Of a DNA stretch of 64,000 nucleotides, positions 11,341 to 23,227 are shown piece after piece. The DNA is taken from positions 124,001-188,000 of the forward strand of contig JAFCMP010000106.1 of the NCBI GenBank assembly GCA_017506865.1, given 5' to 3'. Each line of letters starts with the position of its first letter. Position 1 is the stretch's first letter. This DNA is from Tribonema minus (Eukaryota; Sar; Xanthophyceae; Tribonematales; Tribonemataceae). The notes beneath the pieces are model-generated. The model searched no databases. It was not told the DNA's origin and was given only the letters and a program-made list of their open reading frames with translations. Both the position numbers and the translations under genes were made by a program.

Positions 11341-14300
11341 GTTGAGGCCTCAGAGCCACGTCATCCATTCATTCAGCACTGCCGCCTCGCTGCTGCTGCT
11401 ACGTGAGCGCCAGAACTAACAGGCAGTAGGAGGGCTGGCTCTGTGGCAGGCGCTGGCGGCAAAGGGAGGCCGCTGCTGCGACAGCCCCAGTCTCACAGGC
11501 AGTAGAAGGACTTTGTAGACAGGCGCGGGCGGCGAATGGAGGCCAATGGCGGCATGGAGACTGGTTGCAATGGCGAAAGCGCTCCAACGGCATTACAGCG
11601 GCGTTGTGTAGTGATCAGGTAAAGCGGTATACTAAAGGCTCTCAAACTGGCTTTTTTCGCTTGTGTGCTTTACTGAGGCGCTGTGTGAATACCTCTCCGT
11701 TCGCGCAACATTGCATTGAACCAGGCTCCAAACAGAGTTGGTTTACCACGTCAAGCAGACAAGGAGGCAATGATGCAAGCATCGGCTCACCACCAGCAGC
11801 AGCAGCAACAGCAGCAATTGAAACGCAGCCGCTGGTGCGTGCTGCTGCTGATGTTAGCATGCTACATGCAGGTTTTTTTGTGGTTGCTGCGCAATTCCCA
11901 TATGCTCCTGGCCTTAGTCGCCCGCAAGTGCATGCCAAGCGCACTAGCAGTTGCTCTGCAGGAGTCGCAGCAGTAGCAGCGCAACGGTCACTGGATACGG
12001 TACAACAATAGAGTGAAAGCGCGGGCCAAAATAAATATAGGAACGCATGGTTTTTTTCGACTTCAGTGCAATATTCTGTCGACCACATGTGCTCATTCAA
12101 GGTGGCACATGGCAGATGTTCTGATGCTATCTGTTGAAGAGTGTGATTGAGACAGCTTACACACGCACCTTCCGTTTACTGCATGTTATGGTTCCACTAA
12201 ATGTTATGGTTCCACTGTTAATGTGTTCAGTCACTACCGTCAACGCGGTCTACCATACCGTAAGGCAATTATCTAGTACAAGTCTACACCACGTGTCGTT
12301 ATTTAGGGGTACAGCAACAAACGATTTTTTGGAAAGCGTATCCCACACGTGAAGACAAAGCTGAAAAGTGCCAGAGATACTGCAAAATTCAAATGTATCA
12401 ATGCAGGCCAGAGCGGCTGAGTTGTGGCGTCATGCATGTGCATGTTGATGTGATTGGACACGCTCCCGAGCAATAGAAAGATGAAGGACCACTGATTTGC
12501 ACGGAGACCGTTGGGTTTGACAGGATTGCGCATGCTGGAGACGGTCACATTCCCACCTGCCTCAGTCAATCCTAAGCTGAATGCGCATGCCCGTTGAGGT
12601 GAAATGCTTGAATGTTCCAATGTGCATTGATGTTAACCAACGTCGAAGAAAGTGACAATGACCATCATGTGTTGTGGTAGTATACTGTGCCTAGTGTCAA
12701 GGAATGCTGGAAGATGGTGAAATGCTTGCAGGCAGCTGAAATTGCTGTCGTCAGCATGAACACAAATGGATAACTGGACTTGTCCACACATCGCAGCGGC
12801 GCAACGAGCAACATTTGCGACTCAGGCAAATGCAATCACTATACGCTACTCAAGAACTTGTTGCACTGTTAAATGTCTTACAGCACAATAGCGTTCTCAA
12901 TGCAGTGTTCAAAACATGTTCGCATTATCACCTCACGGCCATCCTATTGCAATCTTATGCAGGCCCACCATCTGAGATCGGCTCCAAGCGAGGCACAGCT
13001 GCAGGCACCCTCACGAACTGTCAAATCGCCCTAGTACCAAGCAGCTGGTGTGCGCCACTTGCAGCGAGCAGGCCTGGCTATATGCTTGGCTCCAAGACAG
13101 GCAGGTGGTTTTGAAACTGCTCATGTTGCTTGCAAAGTTAGTTATCCGGAGCCTTTGTCCTGTGTGTATTATAAACACTGGCAGGTGTTGCTTATGTTGC
13201 GCATGCTGAAGGCATCATTGCAAATGGTGAGCTTGATTTATGCACCTGCAGAAGTGCAGGGTGGATAAGCATTATGCTATGCCCATCAATACAGCTCAAC
13301 TGCAAGGGTTATGATTCAGCAGTAGTTGCTGTCATGATATATGCATTGCAATCGATGCCTTGTCCTGACCATCAAATTCATGCTGTTGAAATGATCAGGC
13401 TATTCAACTGCTGCTGTTGATCTAGTTAGCATGAGGTGCGTGCATGCATGGCCGCTGCTTGCGAAGAGGGCATCACTGGCCCCTGATGTGAGTATGCTGC
13501 GGATGAGATGTTTTTCTGTGACTGATGCACAAGTCCTGAACCTCTGCGGTCTGTGCTAGTGAAGGTGGTACAAGTACGCTGCAGGCACAAACTGCGTCCT
13601 TTCCATACGAGCACCAGCACACAGCCTGATTTTAGAGTGTTTCAGGTTCGTAGCATTATCAGTATTCGTGTGCTGCAAGCAGGAACCATGATCATTTAGC
13701 AAATTACCTGATCGATGTTATCTCTATCTGACGTCGCAGATGTCGTGGAGATTCCAGCAGCAAGATGGCGTGTTTTGCAGCTGCATATTCTGCATGGTGC
13801 CAGGCAACCATCCGCCCAAGTACTTATACCACCTGCAACGTGCGATTACAGCACAGCGGATTTGCGCATTGCGCCCAGATGTGTACACACGCACTGTTAT
13901 GTCAAGGCACACCGTTTTTTACAACAGGCACCTCATCAATGCCCCTCTTTCTTTTCTTTTCTGCACAAATGCATTTCTGAGTTGTGCGTCCCCGTGTTGA
14001 GTATTAGTTTGTGTTACCATTTCAATTTGCGACACACTTGACCGGTTTCAAACTGTGAGGCCAACATCACATACACGCACAGGCGGCTGCAAGAGAGGGT
14101 GCATGCCCGTTCAGCAGGTTGTTTGGAGAACGGGTGCTCTGCTACACCTGATTCGATCATCTTTCAGTATTTCTCGCATTACAGTTGGTGCTGTGATCCT
14201 ACGCGCATGACCTTAGTGTGAACACACATGCATGCATGCATCATGTTTGAGTTGTGGTCCTGTCAGTGGTGAAGCATCAACAGTACATCAGGCACATGTA

Positions 14301-14864
14301 CATGCACGCACCTTGGAGTTGTCCTCGTGAACCTGATGTCAAAAGACATGCCATATAGCTGGCAAGCACATGCCATGGAATTGCAATCCAGGTCTGTATG
14401 CAAAAATTATAAAGGTAGATGACTTTGTCAGAATTCGACATCAGGTGGCTCTGGCAGAGCCAGCTTGACAACACTTGGCTCGTGAAGTCATCATCCGTCG
14501 CTCAAGATGCCATGCACTGTTATGTCGTGTTGCAACAACAGCACTAGACAAGCATACATACTCTGCTTTACAAGTACTAGCATGACATGTCATTATCTGC
14601 ATTACAAGAGTAGGTGAAGCGGCTCACCGCAGCACGGTCACAATAGCAGAGCGGCTTTAGTTTTCACTATGCAGGACAAGGCTGACCTTACACAGCAGAT
14701 GACAACGCAATGTATGCTTGCAAGCGGCTTACTTTTGTACATGCATAAAGTTGTCAGGATGTGTGATCTGAACGCCGAAAGCAGGAGCAGTAGAACTTCA
14801 ACATGCATCATGAATAATCTTGTGATTTAAACACACATTAGGCATCACAACTGGCTGCTGATGT

Positions 14865-17800
14865 CTACGATTTGGGCTTCTTGCGGGCTCCGCCTGTGCT
14901 GCCCTTAATGCGTTTTCCCACCGTGTTCTGCGTACGCCGTTTCCTGACAAAAGGGTCATGGACATTGCCAGCAACCATGTCGCGCATTACCTCAGCCAGA
15001 TACCTCATTTTGTCTACTGCCTGCTGTGGTGGCAATGACTTAGCGTCTGCGACAATGGTCTTGGCAATCGCCCATACCTCAGCATGAGCCTTCTCAACAT
15101 TAGTCTGCAATGGCTCATCTAATGCTGCTGCCCCTGCCCAATCACCGTCGAATGCGTGTTGAGTGACATCTGTGCCAGCAGCATAGTGCATTGCAGCAAG
15201 AGCCAACACTTTGGCCAGTGCTACCTGCTGACCAGCACTAGTGGTGACGCAAGCTGCTGCCTGGGCTGAGGAAGGACGCAGCCACCTAGGGTTGGTGTTG
15301 CGGAATACAGCATTGGCAGCTGCAATGGCGACACGTAAGCATTGTGGCCGGCCAGGCGCTGCAGGATTTGATGGAAGAGGTACATCAGCCACCATTTGCT
15401 GCGCACTTGTGCCCGCCCCACCCCCCCCCTCCTTACCATTCCGCAGAGTAAGTGTGTTCTGCATAGGGCTTGCTTTGCGAGCAGCCTTGAGCACCCGCTC
15501 TGCTGTGCTCTGCGGCAGCCCTTGCAGAGTGCAACCATCTATGGCAGTGATGATGTCGCCAATGGCTACAAGCTCTGATGCCTCGGCAGCAAGCATGCCA
15601 CCGTCCTCCGCGCGCGTGAACGCTTGTACGACGACCATGCGGTTGCCGAATTTGAGCTTGACGCCGAGGCCCTCGCCCTTGCGCATGCGCAGCGTCACGT
15701 CGAACATGCCGTACGCCGGAGCTGCTGACGCCGCACCGCTTGTATCGGCAGCGGCGGTGCCAGCTGCGCATTCTCCAGAGCCCTGCTCGCTATCCGCTGT
15801 CCCCCCCACCCCCTGTCCCTCCCCCGCCGCCGGCCCCGCCGCCTCTGCCACCCCCCCAGCGGGGATGACTGTCACTCGCGGCAGGCAAGCGATGATGTGA
15901 CGGCAGAGCATGCCTGTCCGTATGGGGTTCAGGCAGCTGCACAGGGCAGCGCCTGAGGCCGCCACCACCACCGAGTGCTGCGAGCACCCTGAAGTAGCCG
16001 TCGCTGCAAACCACTCCTGATTTGCAAACACTGGGGCGCTGCGCGTGATCGCTTGCAACATGCCCTCACTTGCCCTCCGACTATCATTGTCATCTAATGT
16101 TGCGTCAGGGTCGTCCTCCGGGGTTGGTCCTGAAAGCAGCAACACACGCGCATCAAGTCAGAGGGTGCTTTAGAAAGGGCTTGAATGCGTCCAGACATGA
16201 GAAGAAAGTGCAGGTGACTCTCGCATCAGGGCTGCCACCACCCAGCAGTCCGCAGTGCACGGCGCCTCATTGAGAACCTCACGTTGATTGTACAGGGCTG
16301 CACAGGCAGACAACCTGAAGATTGAGGAAAAAGGCAGGTGCGGCGTCTCAACGAGGCTCTGGTGTTGGTTGCAGCGGGCTGAACAGGTGAGAGGGGGTGA
16401 GAAAAATGCATGCAATCGAACTTCAAGTCCAGCTCAGCAGTGGAAACGTGTACCACTGAGGACATGAAGCTGAAGAACTGGTGGACATTAGCCTTCATTC
16501 GGCAGTGCACGGACTCATACAGGGTATGCATATACTAAATTACATCGGATGATCATGATCCCTCAGTCAGGCGAGTCTGACAGCACCCCTTTGAGGGGGG
16601 GGGGGGCGGGGCATTTACCAGGGCGGGGGGGGGGGGGGGGGGGGGGCAGAGGTCCAAGATTGGCAAGCCGAATAAACCAGGAGGCAGGCGAGTGGGTCGA
16701 GAGGGAGGGGGGGCAGGGGCATAAGAAAGGCTGAGGGTATCGAGGATGCCGTTACCTTGCTGGCTTTAGTGTACTCGACTTGCTTGGCACATGGACATGC
16801 AGTACTATAATGGGAACAGCAATATTTGCTGCAGCACTGTTGCTGTTGTCGACATTTCTGTAGGTGGGTGTTGTCGCCGTTTGGCAAAAGGGGGGCTATG
16901 ACTTTGCAATGACGCCCGTGGTCTCACACAAAGAGAGGGGGCGTCTAGAATGGGGGGGCAGTAAGTCATTATTCAACAGCGGTACGGTAAGGTCACCAGG
17001 TGCGTGTGCTACATGTGCATGATGAACTTCGCAAGAAAACGTACCTGGACTGGAATTGAGACCTTCATCCGCAACCGCCACATGATACCGCGCTGCAGCG
17101 ACCACCTCCTGGGCGATGTGCTTCAGGCAATGCAAAGTGCCATGATGCTTCGCTACCTCCAGCAATGCCCCGTAGATGCTGCGCAGCCCTGCATCGATGC
17201 CCTTCACAGCCACGTCCAATGCGCGGGTGCTGGCCTCCATGTATAGCTGGTCTTCCGCGCTGTATCTTGCAGTGATGCGGCTGATGGAAGTGGTGAGGGA
17301 GCACAGCGTGCCCATTTTCTCCAGCTCTGCCTTCAGCTTGGCAAAGTAGCCCTCGCAGCGCTGGGTAGAGTTGATGCCGAGGGTGAGGATGCCAAGCCGG
17401 AAACAGAAAGCCCACCGCCTGCGGATTGCGTAGATGGTCCGGTTGAGGTATGTCACCACCTCGGCCTCAGCTTTTCCAGCGTGTGCAAGGCAATGGTGCA
17501 TTGCTTGCCACGCTGATTCGAAGCAGCGCTCCGTGGGCGCTCTGGACGCCAGCCGCAGATGCCGCTTGAAGTCCTGTCAGTCAACAAGAATGGACAGTAC
17601 CGGTGATGGATATGCTTGGCATAAACATTAGCATACACGGACGAGCCTGGCCATGTCCACAGGCCAATAAGCACATGAAATACAGGAAGGTACAAACAGT
17701 ACATGAGGCTCTCACTTCTCTTGTAGTAGTACATTTTTCTGCCATCGCTGCTTGTTGCCAGGCAAACCCTAGTAAATCGCGCACATTATCAAGCTGATGT

Positions 17801-20800
17801 AAGTGTATCAAGCACATCTCTGCACTTTGCAACCCTATATGCGCATTCTGTCAGATCAATTGTTTTTGAGTTAAAACATTGTGCACGTGATTCAGCTGCC
17901 CAGCACTTCCCTGGCTGAGTATGCGAGTTGCAGCATCACTGTTTAAGATGGCGCAGAACACGCAGTGCACGAAGATCATGGTTGCTTCATACATGTCACC
18001 TTTGGGTGTCAGCTGGCACATTCTGGAAAAATACCATCTTGATCACTGCAGACTAGCCAGCGCTCAACACTAGGGTTGGCAAAGTGCGTATATTTGGATT
18101 TTACATACCCCTATATATACGTACTTTTGGCGTATAATACGTATATACTGCGTACATTAGCGTATCTGACAAAGCCAAATCTCGCTACGGCGCTTTCCCG
18201 TCTTTGGATTTCTCTGAAACCAGGTGCATTCGAACGGGCTCAGGCTGCTGATTACAGACATGCAGACACTAGAAATAATTGCCTTCATAAAGTGATATCA
18301 GAGCAACACTTGAAGTATGGGATTTTCTTGAAGTTGGCCGAAATGCCAAAAGAAGCTTGGTTACGGCCTGAGTGTGCCGACCGCATGGTGCCGCTGAAAA
18401 GCCGCACCTCGCCAGGGGGCAGCCTGTGCTCTGTCAGCATGAGCAGCGACTCCTTCCCTTCGTCCTCTTCCACATCACCGATAGAACAAGCCGTGAAGGC
18501 TCGTGCAGGCTCTGCTGGCGAAGTGCGAAGCTGCCTGAGCCACTGAATTGTCAAGTTCAGGCTGTGCAGGCGCCTTGTGTGGCTTAAGACCACCGCTCAG
18601 CCCTGCCTTTCCGCTTCTGGCCCCAAGATAGCCCTAGCCACCTTACCCTTGGCATGCGCTGGGCCACGGGCGACACTCGTGAGCACCACAGCGGTGCAAA
18701 AGCGTATACGCGAATATACGCCCCGTTTCGGCGTCTACGCGTATATATACGCGTATATACCAATATACCGTATATATACTATCTACGCATGTGCCAACCC
18801 TACTCAACACCAAAGACTTGTGCAAGCCTGACATGCAATGTCTCACAACGTGCATTTGGCAGCGGATGACTAAAAAAAATGCCACGGAAGTTGGCTTGCC
18901 AAGATAGGGATGCACAGCAATGCTGGCTGACAACATTGCGATCAGATTGTTCCTGTCAACGTCATTTTTGTCACCTTTGGGTGTCAGCTGGCACATTCTG
19001 GAAAAATACCATCATGATCACTGCAGATTAGCCAGCGCTCAACACCAAAGACTTGTGCAAGCCTGACATGCAATGTCTCACAACGTGCATTTGGCAGCGG
19101 ATGACTAAAAAAAATGCCACGGAAGTTCGCTTGCCAAGATAGGGATGCACAGCAATGCTGGCTGACAACATTGCAATCAGATTGTTCCTGTCAACGTCAT
19201 TTTTGTTCACGTGATGCACTCATGGCTAGGTGCTCTACACATGCAAACAAGGGGCATGCACTCATGGCTAGGTGCTCTACACATGCAAACAAGGGCCATG
19301 CTACTAATTTCCAACAGCTGTAGACATACATTTGACAGTCAACTTCCGTGGCGTCGGGGTTGCACTTGCCTTCCATGCAGTCCCCAGTCTTGATTTCAAC
19401 TTCTCCTTCACGTTCTTGATGAAATGCCACTCGCAGATCAGGTGCACCGTTCCCGGCCATGACAACTCCATGGCCGCCTCTGCAGCTGCATCTCTGCACA
19501 ATAACACAAGTAAGGATAAGATTGGGTCACCAGCCTGACAGTGATGCCATGTGTAACAGGATAAGGGATGTGCGCTAGCGTATAGCACCGTACATATACG
19601 GCTGTGCAAGGGATGACTAAGAGCCTCGCTTCTTCTTCGTACATACCACGTAGGTGATACCTGAACTTCAACTTCTTTCAATTTCTCGTTCAGCAGTGTA
19701 GCGCTATTGCAGACAGCAGGCAGTTGTGCATTTGATGACACCACAACCACAAGCATAACACTGCAAGCACGTGCGGGCCGATGGTGGCAGCTGCTCAACA
19801 ACAGTTTATGTACATATGTCTGGGTGACTACCTTCAGCTGTTCGCTCATGTCCCTGAAATCAAGCTGAAAGCAAACCTTGTTGCTTAGTGAGAAAGGATC
19901 ATGACATGTACGCCGTATGCCGCATGCCACAATGGCTAAACTGCCGTCTTTATAACGCATATAGAGCGGGTAGGATACTTGAGTTGGCGTATATGTATAT
20001 GCTATAGTATTTAATAACCAACATGTATATCAGTTTTGTTAAACAGGATACTCTTGCAGAAACAGGATATGCTGCAAGCCTTCATACCTGTCTGTGAAGC
20101 ACACTCGAGGGAATCGCCCGTCCACCATTTTCACATAATGGTCGAAGAACCACGTGAACTCTTCAGTGCCCTCTCCATCCAACACTGCCTGGCAGAACAG
20201 TCTTGTCCTGCACATATTGCAGAGAGATTCGCACAGTCTGAGTCAGACATCTGTGTTTCATGGCCCGCTGTGATTTAAACTTGACTGATACATGCTCAGC
20301 AATCAATAGCATAGAAGCCATTAGCATGACAGTATACGGTATACGCATATCAGAACCATGCATTCGCGCATACAGTACTTCATCACCATCAGACATTCCT
20401 GCAACAGCGACATGACTCACTTGCTCTCGCCGTTCACGCCAATGATAATGCTGAGCGGCAGGCCATACTTGTTTGTGCCAAATGTGCAGTCCTGTGAAAC
20501 ACCCAAGCAAGTGGACAACAGAGACGATTCAGATTAGTGGTGCTTCAGAAAATGCAACAGTGATCACTCCAGCGGCAGTTGAGGCATTGGCACGACGACA
20601 CAATCATGACAAAGCCTGCAAGCTGACCTAAATGCAAGATTATACCCCAAGGACGCAAGGATGGCACATTGACAGGTTTGTGACTGCACGTTCACTCACT
20701 ACGGAAGCGTTGGCCGGCCTCAGCACACACACTGATAGCTGACAACTGCGTGCTTTGCATGCATCACCCTTTGTCACCTCAGTGCAGACCGACCGACAGT

Positions 20801-21651
20801 TGTGGCAAAAGCAAACTTACGTGCAGTAAGCGAGCTCAGCGACTGTGGGTCACCTGTTGAATGACATCCAGACCAAACTCCATGGCCAGCTCCACCTGCT
20901 CGCGTGTGGCCCAGAATGCTCGCTTAAACGTGCTGTCCTCCGAAAGGTCATGAGCAGCATACCCTCCTGTCGCCACCACATTGTTGAGCTCAGCAATGAA
21001 CTCTTTGCTGTCGCCAGCAACGAATGCAAGCTTCGCCCTGACAGCCGCCGCTACATTGTTGAGCTGATTGATTGCCTGCTCATCGAAGACAGCCTTCAGG
21101 TCCCCGCCGAAGTGGTGAGCGAGGACAGTTTGTCGCAGCATCTTTCCACACATGCTGGGCGCCACGCACCAGCTCCTGACATCAGCTAAGATTTCTGCTG
21201 TGAGCTCGCTCTTGGCAATGATGCGGCCGATGCCATCAGGCCGAGGTAGCTGCTTCACAGCCATTGCATGGTTGTGACCCTCGCTGAATGACGAGGGGAC
21301 ACTGATCAGAGTCCATGGCACTGGTGTGGCAGTGACCGTATGCTCCAGGCTATCAGTGATCGCAGCAAGAGGCTGACGCGCTGATGGCATGTGAGGCTTT
21401 AGAACTGCACGCCAGCTGCAGTTGCATTTGATGCACTGATTTACCACTGTCCGTGGTGCAGCATCGGGCTTCAGTGCAGAGGCCTTCTGAGGAGGGGCAC
21501 CTGCACAATGGCAGACTAGCCAGTATAGCGAGCTGTTTTTTTTCTTCAGGTACACCTTAAAACCAGCAGTGGAAGCTTGCATCTGCACGACCTCCAAAGC
21601 TTCGTTTGGTGACCCAAACAGCCTCCCCTGAAGCTCAGCACCGAACTGCAT
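14865..21651 (-). CDS. Mutator-like transposase with FAR1-like N-terminus, SWIM finger and PDZ domain
   Basis: Six exons: 21651-20854, 20491-20421, 20207-20088, 19493-19370, 17573-17045 and 16129-14865. Together they make 2,907 nt (968 residues) with all phases matching and no internal stop. It is a DDE transposase of the MULE/FAR1 class. The N-terminal region has a Cys/His DNA-binding look (VCHCAG, CIKCNCSW, EGHNHAM). The catalytic signatures are DCTFGTNKYGLPL (first Asp, residue ~267), RVCFTD|RDAAAEAAMELSWPG (~329) followed by HLICEWHFIKN, and GINSTQRCEGYFAKLKAEL (Glu ~445). A SWIM zinc finger CSCLNPIRTGMLCRH follows (~611-625), then a PDZ domain (~690-779) and a basic tail (RKRRTQNTVGKRIKG). 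Donors are GT except exon 4, which uses AAG|GCAAGT (a GC-AG intron). The protein would act in the nucleus on the 151 bp ends. The PDZ is the unexpected part. Confidence 0.92.
15435..15704 (-). other. PDZ domain within the transposase
   Basis: The segment begins MFDVTLRMRKGEGLGVKL and contains the GLGVKL carboxylate-loop position, then VVVQAFTRAEDGGMLA, the SELVAIGDIITAIDG strand-turn, AERVLKAA as the second helix and TLTLRNG as the last strand. That is the full order of a PDZ fold in about 90 residues. It lies in the same exon as the SWIM finger, joined by an Ala/Gly-rich linker, so it is not a splicing artefact of my model. Confidence 0.85.
15897..15941 (-). other. SWIM zinc finger of the transposase
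   Basis: CSCLNPIRTGMLCRH fits CxC-x(n)-CxH, the SWIM pattern common after the catalytic core of Mutator-like transposases. Confidence 0.9.
16588..16647 (+). repeat. poly-G tracts in transposase intron 5
   Basis: Two long G runs (about 16597-16607 and 16626-16646) lie inside the 16130-17044 intron. They may mark an unreliable sequence length and could form G-quadruplexes. Confidence 0.8.
17996..19206. repeat. tandem duplication in transposase intron 4, one copy interrupted
   Basis: A unit of about 240 bp starts gtcacctttgggtgtcagct and is present at 17996-18070 plus 18803-18970, and again at 18971-19206. The first copy is split by the hAT-like element 18071-18802, and the second preserves the empty site ctcaacac at 19038-19045. 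Confidence 0.88.
18071..18802. mobile_element. non-autonomous hAT-like element (732 bp) nested in the MULE
   Basis: The ends are TAGGGTTGGCAAAG and its inverted counterpart TGCGTAGATAGT...TGCCAACCCTA, so TAGGGTTGGCA is a shared terminal inverted repeat. The flanks are a perfect 8 bp duplication CTCAACAC (18063-18070 and 18803-18810). The tandem neighbour copy shows the uninterrupted site, which proves the boundaries. Eight-bp duplications and a (C/T)AGGG start fit the hAT superfamily. Subterminal regions are rich in cgtatatac words. The interior contains an open stretch of about 100 codons (18285-18593, minus) that I do not recognise, and no transposase. Confidence 0.88.
19213..19296. repeat. 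two tandem ~42 bp units
   Basis: gcactcatggctaggtgctc followed by tacacatgcaaacaaggg occurs twice in a row inside transposase intron 4. Confidence 0.85.
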
Positions 21652-22093
21652 GCAAACGAACAGGGCACAATGCGATCAGCTTGACACGATCTGCTATCTA
21701 AGGTCGAGCTGTGCCGTGCACTCAGAAAACGCAGTGGCCATGCAGTGCGAGAGCTAACAGTACAGTCAAACTTGAGCCAAACTGGCCATGCCCGCGGTAG
21801 CGCTGCTGTCCGTTGGTGTGTGTCTTTGAGTTTTGAGTACGCAACATGTGCAGTGCGACTGGTCCACTCAAGCTGTGAAGCTTACAAGGCCGATGTCAAA
21901 ATGGCTTGGAACATGAACCTGACTCCCTCATGGACATTGGTCTACCGCTGCAGATGGCAAGTTATGAATGAAATTTGGCAGTTGCTTCATAGTCACCTCG
22001 ACATCTCCAGCGGTTGCAGCTGAGCTCGCCGGAGGCGAGCCCTCCATCTGTGCGTCACCAAGCCCACTGATTGCTGTCTTAGCTGCTTACTCG

Positions 22094-22244
22094 GTCAACA
22101 CGGCCTCCGCACTGTGCGTAGCGCCAGAACTGCAAGGGCGACTGCTGCGAACACGCACACTTCAAATGTGCACTTGCTGGGGGGTGTTCAACCCCCCTGG
22201 CCCAAATAGTTAATTGGGCCAGGCTGGCCCAAATATGGGATCCG
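22094..22244 (-). repeat. right terminal inverted repeat of the MULE (151 bp)
   Basis: It is the reverse complement of 10543-10693 and ends ...CCCAAATATGGGATCCG. The transposase start codon lies about 440 bp inside it, so the promoter is probably in or next to this repeat. Confidence 0.93.
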
Positions 22245-22254
22245 CCATGTCACG
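22245..22254. repeat. right target-site duplication of the MULE
   Basis: CCATGTCACG is identical to 10533-10542. Confidence 0.85.
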
Positions 22255-22484
22255 AGGGTGTTTGCTTCATGTGGCGTGTACGACGGCTGCCACATGCATG
22301 CATATATGCATACACTCAGAGTCTCTAGAGCTGATTCAGAATCAGATGTCACATTCAAACTCCACTCTGTTGTGCTGTGACATTGACAAATTGAGGATGA
22401 GTCGTATGTCATTTTTGTTCAGGATGTGTACTATGGCATACTCAGCTCACTGACATCTTTGTTTGCTGACTCGGCCGCTCATAG

Positions 22485-22538
22485 CCAACTTCCACCCATG
22501 AGCCAACACCTGCGCCTACTGTGGCACCGACAGGAGAA
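22485..22538 (+). CDS. Pro-Thr exon just beyond the MULE (phase 0-0)
   Basis: The acceptor is CATAG and the donor is GAA|GTGAGC. Its 18 codons read PTSTHEPTPAPTVAPTGE. Both phases agree with the exons on either side (10077-10112 and 24890-25478), which supports the MULE as an intron insertion. Confidence 0.6.
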
Positions 22539-22812
22539 GTGAGCCGACAACCTGTTTCAGTGCATTACTTGTTGCTAACAATACTCAGCAGTTGTTGACA
22601 ATATCCACATGATGAGAAGTATCGTCACCAGTGGGTGTGCCTGCGGCGCATTGAAAGTTTAGCAGTGCGACACAGCCTGCTTTTTCCCTACTTTGACTAG
22701 CGGCCCCGATGCCTGTGCAACACACACAGCTGGCAGCATTTGTCTTGCGTTGTCAATAAACACCTAGATGCACCCGCCGTTTTTTGATTCATGTAACGAA
22801 ATGGAAAAAAAG

Positions 22813-23227
22813 AAGGATTGAGGTAGTGCGTGCGCCTTACCAGCCTGAGTGGGTGTAAGGTACATGTTCATCTGCATCAAGCGCGTGTTTTGTCATGTAA
22901 TCAGCAGCTGGAAGGACAGCATGGTACCACAACATGCCATAATTTTTGTCACAATAGGATCATCATGTTCAATGGTTAGGGTTGCCGACCAGCGAACAAT
23001 GTTATCCCCTATGGTATATGAAGGATTGAGATGCTGCGTGCGCCTTACCAGCCTGAGTGGGTGTAAGTACATGTTCATCTGCATCAAGTGCGTGTTTTGT
23101 CATGTAATCAGCAGCTGGAAGGACAGCATGGTACCACAACATGCCATAATTTTTGTCACAATAGGATCATCATGTTCAATGGTTAGGGTTGCCGACCAGC
23201 GAACAATGTTATTCCCTATGGTATATG
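22813..23227. repeat. tandem duplication of ~208 bp
   Basis: Copy 1 is 22813-23020 and copy 2 is 23021-23227. They differ at a handful of bases (for example gaggtagtgcg versus gagatgctgcg). Both contain ggttagggttgcc. Confidence 0.9.

Larger units (their letters stand above)
10694..14864. other. left interior of the MULE, no recognised gene
   Basis: Only short ORFs without family resemblance occur on either strand. Contents seen are a CTG/CAG microsatellite (about 10959-11021), a degenerate copy of the terminal repeat start (about 11306-11340) and small local duplications (for example 12182-12215). A second accessory gene, as in some Mutator elements, cannot be demonstrated. Confidence 0.5.
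10543..22244 (-). mobile_element. complete Mutator-like element (MULE), 11.7 kb
   Basis: The element is bounded by 151 bp terminal inverted repeats (10543-10693 and 22094-22244) that differ at only a couple of bases, and flanked by a perfect 10 bp target duplication. The right side carries a six-exon transposase gene transcribed inward on the minus strand (14865-21651), with an intact reading frame. The element sits in an intron of the plus-strand modular gene. Near-identical ends, a perfect duplication and an open transposase all argue for recent activity. Its own introns have collected a nested hAT-like element (18071-18802) and internal duplications. The left 4 kb holds no recognised gene. 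Confidence 0.93.

Noticed and set aside
18071..18802. CACTA-type element, because cactaggg is seen at the left end
   Set aside because: The right end has no TAGTG and the duplication is 8 bp, shown by the empty-site copy; hAT fits better.
19304..19960. A 218-codon minus-strand ORF as one exon
   Set aside because: Only 19370-19493 carries transposase signatures; phase and splice sites show that the rest is intron on both sides.
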